The translations under genes were made by a program, and so were the position numbers. Shown here one piece after another: positions 52,355 through 62,795 of a DNA stretch of 64,000 nucleotides (positions are counted from its first letter, which is position 1; each line of letters starts with the position of its first letter). The stretch comes from Paludibacter sp. (GTDB lineage: Bacteria; Bacteroidota; Bacteroidia; Bacteroidales; Paludibacteraceae), in assembly GCA_031292575.1 (NCBI GenBank), contig JARLGX010000035.1, positions 1-64,000 on the forward strand, given 5' to 3'. The notes under the pieces were generated by a model. The model saw nothing but the letters and a program-made list of their open reading frames with translations, was not told the DNA's origin and did no database searches.

Positions 52355-52445
52355 CAAATATATATATTGTGATGCATATCACAAAATAATGTATGCATAA
52401 GCACGTAAATATTCTCAATAAATAATTATTTCTGCAATACATTTG
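52355..52445. promoter_or_regulatory. Crp/Fnr divergent promoter region with TTGTGAT-N4-ATCACAA site
   Basis: Site at 52367-52384: perfect arms ttgtgat and atcacaa, i.e. TGTGA-N6-TCACA. Minus promoter box TATATTTG (complement of 52355-52362) for the regulator, and plus box TACATTTG at 52438-52445 for the DsrE2 operon. The site is about -19 to -36 on the regulator's promoter (repressor position) and about -76 on the operon's (activator position). Confidence 0.7.
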
Positions 52446-52487
52446 CAGAAATAATTCTTTAATAAAGTTCAATAAAATTCAATCAAT

Positions 52488-53054
52488 ATGGAAAACACAC
52501 AAGAAGTTACAATCCAAGAATTACAAACTCAACTGGATGCGTTAAAAAAGAAAGTAGGTAAACTTGAAAAAAACCGCAAAGATCAATTATCAATGGCAGT
52601 AGTTTCAGGTGATATGGATAAAATCCTTGCCACAATGATTATTTCATTGGCAGCTGCAGCAATGGATACTCAAGTGAAACTTTTCTTTTCATTTTGGTCA
52701 CTTTCAGCATTGCGTGATCCTAAAAAATCACCAAAAGGAAAAGATTTTATTTCAAAAATGTTCGGCTTGATGTTACCGAGAGGTAAAAATAAACTTGCTT
52801 TATCAAACATGAACATGGCTGGAATGGGACCAATGATGATTAAAATGCTGATGAAAAAGAAAAACGTAATGTCATTGGATGAAATGTTCAAACAAGCTGG
52901 TGAATTGGGTATTGAGATAACTATATGCGAAATGTCAATGGATTTGATGGGTTTCAAAAAAGAGGAATTTATTGATTATCCTAATCTTCGCTTTGCTGGT
53001 GCCGCAACTTTTGTGGCTGATGCAGGTGAAAGTGCAATGCAAATGTTCATTTAA
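52488..53054 (+). CDS. DsrE2-like sulfur carrier protein
   Basis: 188-residue DsrE-superfamily protein. An N-terminal coiled coil (about 5-32) precedes a DsrE fold with MAVVSGDMDKILATMIISLAAAAM, LFFSFWSLSALRD and the carrier cysteine Cys147 in ITICEMSMDLMGF, the only Cys in the protein. DsrE2-type proteins accept persulfide sulfur from rhodaneses or TusA and occur with TusA in sulfur oxidisers. The tusA gene is 36 bp downstream, and the Hdr-like complex follows. Confidence 0.92.
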   Translation: MENTQEVTIQELQTQLDALKKKVGKLEKNRKDQLSMAVVSGDMDKILATMIISLAAAAMDTQVKLFFSFWSLSALRDPKKSPKGKDFISKMFGLMLPRGKNKLALSNMNMAGMGPMMIKMLMKKKNVMSLDEMFKQAGELGIEITICEMSMDLMGFKKEEFIDYPNLRFAGAATFVADAGESAMQMFI

Positions 53055-53090
53055 AAAAAATATAAAATAAACAATTCATTTTAAAAAATT

Positions 53091-53339
53091 ATGGCAACAG
53101 ATTTAAAAAGTTTAAAATCAGATTTAGTAGTTGATGCTCGTGGAACAGCTTGTCCTGGACCACTTTTGGCCGCAAAAAAAGCAATTGGTGAAATAGAATC
53201 AGGAGAAATTATGGAAATTCTTTCAGCAGACGAAGGAACTAAAAATGATATTCCACGATGGTGCGAAAAGGTAGGTCATGAATATCTTGGTTTCTACGAC
53301 GAAGATAGCTTCAGCCGTTTATTTTTAATCAAAGAGTAA
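53091..53339 (+). CDS. tusA: TusA-family sulfur carrier
   Basis: 82-residue sulfur carrier with the family motif ARGTACPGPLL; Cys21 carries the persulfide. KAIGEIESGEIMEILSADEGTKNDIPRWCEKVGHE has the typical order of TusA. It likely hands sulfur between rhodaneses, DsrE2-like protein and the Hdr-like complex, and possibly MnmA. Directly after the DsrE2-like gene. Confidence 0.95.
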   Translation: MATDLKSLKSDLVVDARGTACPGPLLAAKKAIGEIESGEIMEILSADEGTKNDIPRWCEKVGHEYLGFYDEDSFSRLFLIKE

Positions 53340-53340
53340 A

Positions 53341-53457
53341 AAACACGACCCATAACCCCTAAAGGGGAGTTCAATTACTTTCGTCTTAAGTATTTTTATA
53401 GATATAAATTTGTAGATGGTTGTAATTCAGTTCCCCTTAAGGAGCTAGGGTTGTTTT
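53341..53457. repeat. Imperfect inverted repeat (cccctaaagggg family)
   Basis: Left arm 53341-53377 (cgaccc.taacccctaaaggggagttcaatta) and right arm 53423-53457 (taattcagttcccctta.ggagctagggttgtttt) form a long imperfect hairpin in the gap between tusA and the MvhD-like gene. Another copy of the same repeat type lies at 58869-58930. Confidence 0.7.
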
Positions 53458-53469
53458 AAATTAATACTT

Positions 53470-53886
53470 ATGGCAACTCAAAATAAATCTCCAGAACTTA
53501 AATCTCCTAAGATTCTAGTTTTCTCCACCGATAAAATATCCGACCCGGGAATTGATCAGGCAGGTTTGAGAAAAATTCATTATGCTCCCTACGTTTATGT
53601 TATCAACTTACCATGTTCCTCAGGTATCAAGCCGAGATGGATTTTACATGCGTTAGAAAATGGCTTCGATGGGGTTTTCATTGCAGCCGATGGGCACGAA
53701 TGTTCCTTTAGCGCACGTTGTCCGGATCACACAAATACCATTGTGGAAACAACTCAGGAACTCTTGAAAGAGAAAAATATTAATCCCAGACGTGTGCGTA
53801 TGGCGGCAGTTTGCTCAGTTTGTGCGGAACCATTTGTCAGCCACATGGAAAATTACGGGAAAATTTTAGCTGGATTAGAAGACTAA
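53470..53886 (+). CDS. MvhD/FlpD-like iron-sulfur subunit
   Basis: 138-residue electron-transfer protein of the MvhD/FlpD/QmoB-tail family, which passes electrons to HdrA. It has the cysteines of the family core: Cys49 in NLPCSSGIKPRW, Cys78 and Cys84 in GHECSFSARCPDH, and Cys115/Cys118 in VCSVCAEPF. The N-terminal FxCxWC motif of MvhD is absent, replaced by VFSTDKISDPG, so cluster content may differ. In sulfate-reducer QmoB this domain is fused to HdrA; here it is separate, 5 bp before the HdrA-type gene. Confidence 0.88.
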   Translation: MATQNKSPELKSPKILVFSTDKISDPGIDQAGLRKIHYAPYVYVINLPCSSGIKPRWILHALENGFDGVFIAADGHECSFSARCPDHTNTIVETTQELLKEKNINPRRVRMAAVCSVCAEPFVSHMENYGKILAGLED

Positions 53887-53891
53887 ATATT

Positions 53892-56669
53892 ATGAAACAA
53901 GATAAAAATTACGATGCATTAGTCATCGGAGGTGGAATTGCAGGTCAGGAAGCAGCGTTAAGCCTTGCCGATATGGGTCATGAAGTTTTATTGGTTGACA
54001 AAGGTTTATCAATTGGTGGAAAAATGATTCAGTTGAGTAAAGTGTTTCCTACGTTGGACTGTGCGGCCTGTATTACTACACCGAAAATGTCAGAAACTGC
54101 ACGCCATCCCAAGATAACATTAATGCTTAACAGTGAAATTAAAGGGATTAATAAAGAGGGCGATGATTTCAATGTTGAGATTGCCAAAAAACCCCGATAT
54201 ATTGTTGCTGAAGATTGTACCGGTTGTGCTGAATGTGAAGCGGTTTGTCCCGAAGTGCGCAAAGATGAGTATAATGCCGATTTAGCAGGCCGGAAAGTGG
54301 CTTACATTCCGTTCAACCTTGCCAATCCGCGAATTGCCACGATTGACCGTCAGGATCATTCTGCTCCATGTATCAATGAATGTCCCGGTGGTGTAAAACC
54401 TTATGGTTATATTACTTTGGTACGCAACGGTCAGTACGAAGAGGCCATGAAGCTTCATTTAGAAGATATTCCTTTTCCCGGAAGTTTGGGTCGTGCCTGC
54501 TATGCTCCTTGCCAGAATGCCTGTACACGTGCGAGCCTGGAAGGTTCAGTAGATATTCGTAAAACCAAACGCTTTTTTGCCGATTGGTATTACGAAAAAT
54601 ATCCCGAAGCTCCCGAAGTGGAAATTAAAAATAAAACCGACAAAAAAATTGCAGTTATCGGCTCGGGTCCTGCCGGAATTACTGCAGCTTATCATTTAGC
54701 TTTAAAAGGTCATAATGTGACAATTTTCGAAGCTGCTCCAGCTGCCGGAGGTATGTTACGTTTGGCTTTACCCGAATACCGCGCACCAAAAAATGTGGTA
54801 GATAGGGATTTGAAAAATATTACTGTTCTTGGCGTTAAGATTGAAGTAAACAAAAGAATTACCGATCTGAAAGCTTTGAAAGCTGAAGGGTATGATGCAG
54901 TATTTGTTTCCGTTGGAACGCATGATGCAGTAACTTCTAAGACCGAAGGTTCCGATTTGAAAGGTATTGTTGATTGTCTTGAATTCCTTCGTGAAGCCAA
55001 CATTGGTAAAAAGGAAGATCTAACCGGAAAACGTGTTATGGTGATAGGTGGTGGAAATACAGCCATTGATGCTGCCCGTACTTCATTGCGACTCGGTGCT
55101 GAAAAAGTAATCGTGGTTTATCGTCGTAGCCGTGAAGAAATGCCGTGTTTTGCTCCCGAAATTCACGAAGCGGAAGAAGAAGGCGTTGAAATAATGATTC
55201 TCCGTAATCCGGTAAAATACATTGGCGAAAATGGTAAAATCAAACAAGTGCAATTGGTAAAAATGCAATTGGGCGAAAAAGATGCAAGCGGTCGCCGCAG
55301 TCCTGAACCTGTAAAAGGTTCGGAATACATCGAAAATGTGGATTATGTAATCGAAGCTATCGGCTTGAAACCATCTACAAAACCTTTTGCCGGACAAATT
55401 GATTTAAATAAAAACGGAACGATTGTAGCCGATAAAAAAACACTCCAAACTTCTGTAGACTATATTTTCGCAGGTGGCGATAACGTTACCGGAGCTACAA
55501 CTCTGATTGAAGCTGCCGGACAAGGTAAAAAAGCCGCTTTCTATATGGACAAATACCTTCGTGGTTTAAATATGCTTGATTTTGAAGATGGCGACAAACT
55601 GCCGGCAATTGATAAAGAAAAAGTATTAAGAGAATACGATGGCAAAATTAAACCAGCAATTCCAAGTGATATGATGCCTTTGGCACAACGTGCCAGAAGT
55701 TGGGAAGAAGTAGAACAAACTTATACCGAACAGGAAGTAAAAGCCAATACCGAGCGTTGTCTGGATTGCAGTAATTGTCGCGAATGTCACCAATGTGTGG
55801 CTGCCTGTCCTTCGAATGCAATTGATTTTAAACAAAAAACTCAAGTTGTCAATACAACCGTGAAATCGGTGGTGGTTACAACAGGTTATAAATTGTTTCC
55901 ACCGGCTGGAAAACCGAACTACGGTTACGCCAAATATGCCAACGTGATTGATTCCATGCAAATGGATCGTCTGATTGCACCGACTCGTCCGTTCAACAAT
56001 GTTCTTCGTCCCGGTGATGGTAAAACACCGGATAATATCGCTTATGTGCTTTGTACAGGTTCGCGTGATTCGGCTATTGAAAACTCCGGTTGCGGTGCCG
56101 ATTGTGAAAACAATCCGATTTGTTCGCAGATTTGCTGTATGTATTCCATTAAGCAGGCTCAACTTTTAATGGGTGCATTGCCAATGGCTGATATCACTAT
56201 TTATTACATGGATATACGTGCATTTGGTAAAGGTTACGAAGAATTCTTCCAGGAATCGAAATCAATGGGCGTGAACTTTGTAAAAGGGAAAGTGGCAAAA
56301 ATTCGTGAAAATGAAAATGGCAGCGGTGACCTTATCATTCGTTATGAAGATGTTACCAAAGGTGTGGTAAAAGAAGCAAAACATGATGTGGTCGTACTTT
56401 CAGTGGGCGTTGTTCCAAATAAAAATGTTCCTGAAATGTTTAAAAATCAGTTGTTGGAACTGGATGATTTTAATTTCGTGAAACAAACCGATGAATTGAT
56501 TAATCCTGCTTTAACAAGTATCGAAGGAGTTTTCGTTGCCGGAGCGGCTTCAGGTCCAAAAGATATTCCTGACTCCATTTTGTCTGCCGGATGTGCGGCT
56601 TCAGAAGTTGATGGTTATCTTAATAGAGTGAGTAGTTCATCAAAGAGTTTCACTCTTGCTAAAAATTAA
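53892..56669 (+). CDS. HdrA/QmoA-like flavoprotein with embedded GltD/NfnB-type NAD(P)H module
   Basis: 925 residues. 1-120: HdrA start with ALVIGGGIAGQEAALSLAD, Cys57/Cys60 in DCAACIT, and a [4Fe-4S] motif CTGCAECEAVC (Cys109, 112, 115, 119). About 155-560: a GltD-like insert with Cys160/164 and 203/207/211, a second FAD motif IAVIGSGPAGITAAYHLALKG (252-272, partly quoted) and an NAD(P)H motif VMVIGGGNTAIDAAR (382-396). 620-925: ferredoxin Cys623, 626, 629, 632, 635 and 639, then the HdrA C-half with CGADC...CSQICC. It probably couples NAD(P)H to ferredoxin, thiol or quinone, possibly by electron bifurcation. Confidence 0.92.
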   Translation: MKQDKNYDALVIGGGIAGQEAALSLADMGHEVLLVDKGLSIGGKMIQLSKVFPTLDCAACITTPKMSETARHPKITLMLNSEIKGINKEGDDFNVEIAKKPRYIVAEDCTGCAECEAVCPEVRKDEYNADLAGRKVAYIPFNLANPRIATIDRQDHSAPCINECPGGVKPYGYITLVRNGQYEEAMKLHLEDIPFPGSLGRACYAPCQNACTRASLEGSVDIRKTKRFFADWYYEKYPEAPEVEIKNKTDKKIAVIGSGPAGITAAYHLALKGHNVTIFEAAPAAGGMLRLALPEYRAPKNVVDRDLKNITVLGVKIEVNKRITDLKALKAEGYDAVFVSVGTHDAVTSKTEGSDLKGIVDCLEFLREANIGKKEDLTGKRVMVIGGGNTAIDAARTSLRLGAEKVIVVYRRSREEMPCFAPEIHEAEEEGVEIMILRNPVKYIGENGKIKQVQLVKMQLGEKDASGRRSPEPVKGSEYIENVDYVIEAIGLKPSTKPFAGQIDLNKNGTIVADKKTLQTSVDYIFAGGDNVTGATTLIEAAGQGKKAAFYMDKYLRGLNMLDFEDGDKLPAIDKEKVLREYDGKIKPAIPSDMMPLAQRARSWEEVEQTYTEQEVKANTERCLDCSNCRECHQCVAACPSNAIDFKQKTQVVNTTVKSVVVTTGYKLFPPAGKPNYGYAKYANVIDSMQMDRLIAPTRPFNNVLRPGDGKTPDNIAYVLCTGSRDSAIENSGCGADCENNPICSQICCMYSIKQAQLLMGALPMADITIYYMDIRAFGKGYEEFFQESKSMGVNFVKGKVAKIRENENGSGDLIIRYEDVTKGVVKEAKHDVVVLSVGVVPNKNVPEMFKNQLLELDDFNFVKQTDELINPALTSIEGVFVAGAASGPKDIPDSILSAGCAASEVDGYLNRVSSSSKSFTLAKN

Positions 56670-56675
56670 GAAATT

Positions 56676-58868
56676 ATGAAAGAAAGAATAGGTGTATATA
56701 TTTGTCATTGCGGCGGAAATATTTCCGATTATGTAGATGTGGAAGAATTGGGTAAAATGTTTCATCAGGAGGATAACGTCGTCATTTCGAAAGATGTGAT
56801 GTTTGCCTGTGCCGATTCTAACCAAAAAGACATGGTGAAAGATATTCAGGAAAACAATCTGGATGCCATCGTGGTTTGCTCTTGCTCACCAAAGCTGCAT
56901 TTACATACTTTTAAAAATGTGGCAGCTCGTGCGGGATTGAATCCTTCCAATTATGTTCAGGTAAATATCCGTGAGCAATGTTCGTGGCCGCACAGTGACC
57001 GTCCACGTGAAGCAACAGTAAAAGCTGCCGGACTGATTCGGGCTGGTATCAACCGTGTTTCGTTCTCCGAATCGTTGGAAAATATTGAACTGACGGTTAA
57101 AAAATCGGTATTGGTTTTAGGAGCAGGAGTTGCTGGAATGAAAGCGGCTATTGATTTGGCCAAAAGTGGAAACGAAGTTTTCCTGATCGAAAAAGATTTT
57201 TTTGTGGGTGGACGAATTGCCCAGAAAGATGGACTGTTTATGTCGGGTCAAAAGGGAAAAGAAATCGTTGCGTCTTTGTATGAGGATATCAAAAAACAAA
57301 CTAATATTACAGTTTTCACTGGAACCACAGTTGAAAAAGTATCGGGGAGTTTAGGAAATTTCCACGTTGACATTAAAGTGAAACCTCGTTTTATCAATGG
57401 AAAAGCTGACAAGCAAGCTGTGAAGCGTGCCATGGATGAATGTCCGGTTTCGGTTGACGATGCGTTTAATTTAGGTTTAACCAAGCGCAAAGCGATTTAT
57501 AAAAATTATCCTGAAGCATTGCCTGATGTACCGGTTGTAGAAGCCGAATTGCTGAAGAACGAAACTGATTTCGTGGCTAAATTTGCTTCTACATTGAATC
57601 TGAACGAACAGGAAGAAACACTTTCGCTAATCGTTGGTTCGGTGCTGGTAACTACGGGTTACGATCATTATCAACCTAAAGAAGGTGAATATGGTTACAA
57701 AACCATTGACAATGTAGTGACTTTGCCCGAATTGAATCGGTTGATGGAGTTAAATCCCGAAAAACTGGTTTACAACGGAAAGCAAATCAAGAGCGTTGCC
57801 TTTATTTATTGCGTTGGCAGCCGTCAGACCAAAGGCGAAAACAAATATTGCTCACGTCAATGCTGTACATCAACCATTCACACGTCGCTACAACTGAAAG
57901 AAAAATACGAAAATATCCAGACCTATCATGTGTATCGTGATATTCGCACGTACGGAAAACAGGAAATTTTGTACGATAAATCTTCCAAACAAGGCGATAT
58001 TTATTTTAAATACGAAGAAAAAGAAATGCCGGTTGTGGAAAAAGAAGGCAAGTCAACCATCGTGAAAGTGAAAGATTACCTGACTGCTAAAAAGCAAATG
58101 GAAATTGAAGCTGATTTGGTGGTGTTGGTAACCGGAATGGTGGCTCGCGAAGATTCTACTCACATTTCCGAAATGTTCAAAATTCCAATCGGACGTGATA
58201 AATTCTTCAACGAAATTCACCCAAAACTGAAACCGGTGGAAACCGTTATCAAAGGTGTTTATATCGGTGGAACGTGTCAGGGACCAAAGAATGTAAGCGA
58301 ATCGGTGCAGTCATCGTTGGCTGGTGCTTCTAAAATAACGGCTTTATTGAAAAGCGGAACTGTTTCGGTCGATCCGATTATTGCCCGCGTGAATGCTGAC
58401 GCTTGTACCTGGTGCGGTAAATGCAGCGATGTGTGCGATTATACGGCTATTAAAGAAGTGGAAGCAGATGGAAAGCATATTGCAGCTGTGAATAAAGCTG
58501 TTTGTACCGGTTGCGGTATATGTGCTCCTGTTTGTCCGGCAAATGCCATTGATATTGCTCAATATACCGATCAGGGAATAGAATCAATGATTGATGGATT
58601 TATGCACGAAGTGGAAATCAGGGAAAAGGAAGTAAACCCGGAAGAAGTTCAGGAAGAAGGCAAAGTGGGAATGAAAGAATATCCACAAATATGGAAGAAT
58701 ATTCTTGAAACCATGGACGAAAAAACCACTATTCCACAGGTAGTTGAAAAACTAAAGGTAAGCGGAGAGTTGGTAACCTACCACATGATGACCATGAACC
58801 GTTACGGTGTGGTAGTTCCGGCCGGTATGGATGCGAAAGAAGAATATTTTTATTATAAGAAAAAATAA
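56676..58868 (+). CDS. HdrA/QmoB-like iron-sulfur flavoprotein
   Basis: 730 residues. It starts VYICHCGGNISDYVDVEELG (Cys10, Cys12), the HdrA N-terminus, then VVCSCSPKLH and QCSWPH segments. The FAD motif is VLVLGAGVAGMKAAIDLAKSG, split here as the usual Rossmann start. Near residue 590-640 lie two [4Fe-4S] motifs, CTWCGKCSDVCDY and CTGCGICAPVCPANA. The final 70 residues resemble a winged-helix segment. It starts 6 bp after the first HdrA-type gene and completes a two-HdrA Qmo-like pair. Confidence 0.93.
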   Translation: MKERIGVYICHCGGNISDYVDVEELGKMFHQEDNVVISKDVMFACADSNQKDMVKDIQENNLDAIVVCSCSPKLHLHTFKNVAARAGLNPSNYVQVNIREQCSWPHSDRPREATVKAAGLIRAGINRVSFSESLENIELTVKKSVLVLGAGVAGMKAAIDLAKSGNEVFLIEKDFFVGGRIAQKDGLFMSGQKGKEIVASLYEDIKKQTNITVFTGTTVEKVSGSLGNFHVDIKVKPRFINGKADKQAVKRAMDECPVSVDDAFNLGLTKRKAIYKNYPEALPDVPVVEAELLKNETDFVAKFASTLNLNEQEETLSLIVGSVLVTTGYDHYQPKEGEYGYKTIDNVVTLPELNRLMELNPEKLVYNGKQIKSVAFIYCVGSRQTKGENKYCSRQCCTSTIHTSLQLKEKYENIQTYHVYRDIRTYGKQEILYDKSSKQGDIYFKYEEKEMPVVEKEGKSTIVKVKDYLTAKKQMEIEADLVVLVTGMVAREDSTHISEMFKIPIGRDKFFNEIHPKLKPVETVIKGVYIGGTCQGPKNVSESVQSSLAGASKITALLKSGTVSVDPIIARVNADACTWCGKCSDVCDYTAIKEVEADGKHIAAVNKAVCTGCGICAPVCPANAIDIAQYTDQGIESMIDGFMHEVEIREKEVNPEEVQEEGKVGMKEYPQIWKNILETMDEKTTIPQVVEKLKVSGELVTYHMMTMNRYGVVVPAGMDAKEEYFYYKKK

Positions 58869-58930
58869 CTAACGACCCCCAAACCCCTAGAGGGGGCTTT
58901 TATGGCTCCACTTTAGGGGGAGGGGGTAAA
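58869..58930. repeat. Second copy of the cccctaaagggg-type inverted repeat
   Basis: Between the HdrA-type gene and the HdrC/E gene: acgacccccaaacccctagagggggc and, after about eight bases, ctccactttagggggaggggg. It resembles the repeat at 53341-53457 and a third partial copy at 63901-63945, all containing accccY...ccccttaRagggg. Confidence 0.65.
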
Positions 58931-58941
58931 TATAAAATAAT

Positions 58942-59988
58942 ATGTCAAGAGTTAATCCTGAATTTGCAACTGAACTTAAAAAATACGGAGCGAATGATTT
59001 TAGTGCCTGTTTCAATTGTGGAAACTGTACGGCAACCTGTTCGCTTTCCACCAGTGATAGTTCATTTCCCCGTGAATTGATTCGTTACAGTACATTGGGT
59101 CTCGAAGATGAAATAAAAGCATCGTTGAAACCTTGGGAATGTTACTATTGCGGCGAATGTTCCACCCAATGTCCGCGACAGGCCGAACCGGGCGAACTGA
59201 TGATGTCGCTCCGCCGCTGGTTGACGGCTAAGTACGACTGGACAAGTTTGTCGGGTTTGATGTACAAATCATTGCCTGCAAGTATTACCGCATTCGTTCT
59301 TACATTTATTGGTGTACTGGTATTTGCTTTTAATGCCGATTTTGATTTGGAACACATGATGCACGTGGGTCATTTGTTCGAAGCCATTGCTATTGCCAGT
59401 ATTATGACGGTAATTTTTGTACCGAACATTATCCGCATGTGGTATTTTACCATTCTGAAACCGAAAACAAAAGTGCCGTTTAAGAGGTATGTAAGTAGCA
59501 TTGGTGAGTTTTTCGTAACTATGTTCGTTCAAAAACGCGCATTGGATTGCGATGACAATCGCTTCCGTTGGTTCGAACATTTTATATTGGTTATCGGCTA
59601 TTTATCGCTGTTATTCACAACGGTATTTATGGACTGGTTTTCATCGCAATACATGTTTGTCATCGTTTTCGGATACGTGGTTAGTGCCATTGTGTTTGTG
59701 GTAACTATTGATTTTGTAAACAGCCGTATGAAAAAGAAAAAGGCAATGAATCAACAGTCACAACCTTCGGATTGGTTTTTTGTAATCTGGTTATTCATGA
59801 TGGGTTTAACCGCCTTTATGACCCGCCTGTTTATCGATCTGAACATTCTGGAAATGAACAAATGGTTGTATATCCTTCATTTCACCATTTTGGTTCAATG
59901 GGCATTAATCATTGTTCCGTTCGGTAAATGGACACACTTCCTGTACCGTTCGTTTGCTATGTATTTTGCCAAATTGAAAGAAAATTAA
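58942..59988 (+). CDS. QmoC-like HdrC/HdrE membrane subunit
   Basis: 348 residues. The first part is HdrC-like with two [4Fe-4S] motifs, CFNCGNCTATC (Cys23, 26, 29, 33) and CYYCGECSTQC (Cys67, 70, 73, 77). The second part has about six transmembrane helices (for example SITAFVLTFIGVLVFAFNAD, FILVIGYLSLLFTTVFMDW, YMFVIVFGYVVSAIVFVVT) with candidate heme-binding His residues such as HMMHVGH and FEHFI. This is QmoC architecture, linking the soluble Hdr-like proteins to menaquinone. It is last in the operon, before a strong terminator. Confidence 0.92.
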   Translation: MSRVNPEFATELKKYGANDFSACFNCGNCTATCSLSTSDSSFPRELIRYSTLGLEDEIKASLKPWECYYCGECSTQCPRQAEPGELMMSLRRWLTAKYDWTSLSGLMYKSLPASITAFVLTFIGVLVFAFNADFDLEHMMHVGHLFEAIAIASIMTVIFVPNIIRMWYFTILKPKTKVPFKRYVSSIGEFFVTMFVQKRALDCDDNRFRWFEHFILVIGYLSLLFTTVFMDWFSSQYMFVIVFGYVVSAIVFVVTIDFVNSRMKKKKAMNQQSQPSDWFFVIWLFMMGLTAFMTRLFIDLNILEMNKWLYILHFTILVQWALIIVPFGKWTHFLYRSFAMYFAKLKEN

Positions 59989-60021
59989 TGTGGCAATTTG
60001 AAAATAAGCCAATGTGCATGT

Positions 60022-60067
60022 AAAAGAACCGGCTGAATCTCATCCCAGAGATTCAGCCGGTTCTTTT
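60022..60067. terminator. Terminator of the DsrE2-TusA-Hdr operon
   Basis: Perfect 19-bp stem aaaagaaccggctgaatct (60022-60040) with agattcagccggttctttt (60049-60067), convergent with the O-acetylhomoserine sulfhydrylase gene; it may act in both directions. Confidence 0.9.
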
Positions 60068-60088
60068 ATAGATTAAAACTTCAATAGT

Positions 60089-61545
<1,457 letters not shown>

Positions 61546-61554
61546 TGCAGCTTC

Positions 61555-62502
61555 TTAAAGCGGATATTCCTCAAAAGCATAAAGCAAAGTTGACAGGTAG
61601 CGTTCGCCGGTATCGGGAAGTAATGTTACAATCAGTTTTCCTTTATTTTCGGGACGTTGGGCTAACACAGTTGCGGCATAGGCAGCAGCTCCCGATGAAA
61701 TTCCTACCAACATTCCTTCTTGTTGTGCCAATTGGCGTGAAGTGAGAATGGAATTATCGTTACTAACCTGGATGATTTCGTCCACCACATTTGCATCGTA
61801 GTTTTTTGGAATAAATCCGGCTCCAATTCCCTGAATTTTGTGAGGACCGGGCGCACCACCCGAAAGAACAGGAGAATCTGTTGGCTCAACAGCTACAATT
61901 TTTACGTTAGGATTTTTTTCTTTCAAATAGGCCCCAACTCCGCTTATAGTTCCACCGGTTCCTACACCTGCAACGAAGATGTCAACTTTACCATCCGTAT
62001 CGTTCCAGACTTCTGCGCCTGTAGTACGTTTATGAACGGCAGGATTTGACGCATTCTCAAATTGCTGTGGAATAAATGAAGCAGGATTTTCTTCGTGCAG
62101 TTCCAATGCGCGTGCAATTGCACCTTTCATGCCCGTTGCGCCGGGAGTTAACACTAAATTAGCTCCAAATGCTTTTAATAAATTGCGACGTTCCATGCTC
62201 ATGGTTTCGGGCATAGTCAGTGTAAGTTTGTACCCTTTAATAGCAGCTACCATGGCCAGTCCTATGCCGGTGTTTCCGCTAGTTGGTTCAATAATTTCGA
62301 TTCCGGCTTTTAGAATTCCGGCTTTTTCGGCATCTTCAATCATCGACAAGGCGATGCGTTCTTTTACGCATCCGGCAGGATTGAACGATTCAAGTTTAGC
62401 AACAATAATGGTCTGAAGGCCTTTTTTGGCACTGTAATTTGCCAGTTGAACGAGAGGAGTATTTCCAATCAGTTCGGTAAGATCTTTTGCAATTTTTGCC
62501 AT
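61555..62502 (-). CDS. cysK: Cysteine synthase A
   Basis: PLP enzyme making cysteine from O-acetylserine and sulfide. 315 residues; PLP lysine in [24 protein letters not shown] and [12 protein letters not shown] (phosphate-binding) are diagnostic. Its promoter box is on minus at 62541-62548. It is followed by metY 161 bp downstream, so both sulfide-fixing enzymes may be co-transcribed. Confidence 0.96.
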   Translation of the reverse strand: MAKIAKDLTELIGNTPLVQLANYSAKKGLQTIIVAKLESFNPAGCVKERIALSMIEDAEKAGILKAGIEIIEPTSGNTGIGLAMVAAIKGYKLTLTMPETMSMERRNLLKAFGANLVLTPGATGMKGAIARALELHEENPASFIPQQFENASNPAVHKRTTGAEVWNDTDGKVDIFVAGVGTGGTISGVGAYLKEKNPNVKIVAVEPTDSPVLSGGAPGPHKIQGIGAGFIPKNYDANVVDEIIQVSNDNSILTSRQLAQQEGMLVGISSGAAAYAATVLAQRPENKGKLIVTLLPDTGERYLSTLLYAFEEYPL

Positions 62503-62540
62503 GACAATAAATATTAATGGGTTTGTTTATTTTTATGATG

Positions 62541-62548
62541 CAAAGATA
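62541..62548 (-). promoter_or_regulatory. cysK promoter -7 box
   Basis: Minus-strand TATCTTTG (complement of caaagata at 62541-62548), about 40 bp before the start codon. Confidence 0.6.
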
Positions 62549-62735
62549 ACAGGCTTTCGCAATCTTCACAATCGCAATGATGGGGTATTTTGCATACCAT
62601 ATTTATGGTAGACAGGTTGGAACTTTTTTCGTTCGATTGAAAAAACGATTTCAATCGACCGGGAAAAACCATTTAATTTTACAATAGTATGTTTAAAAGC
62701 ATTTATATTATCTGTATTAATTTAAAATTATCGTA

Positions 62736-62743
62736 TATATTTG
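62736..62743 (+). promoter_or_regulatory. Promoter -7 box in the cysK-63046 gap
   Basis: TATATTTG at 62736-62743. Transcription would begin near 62750 and could cover the short ORF at 62796 and the gene at 63046. Confidence 0.45.
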
Positions 62744-62795
62744 CATTTGGAATTTAAAATTAACTTTGTAAGCTCTCAGTACGTTTTAACCACGT

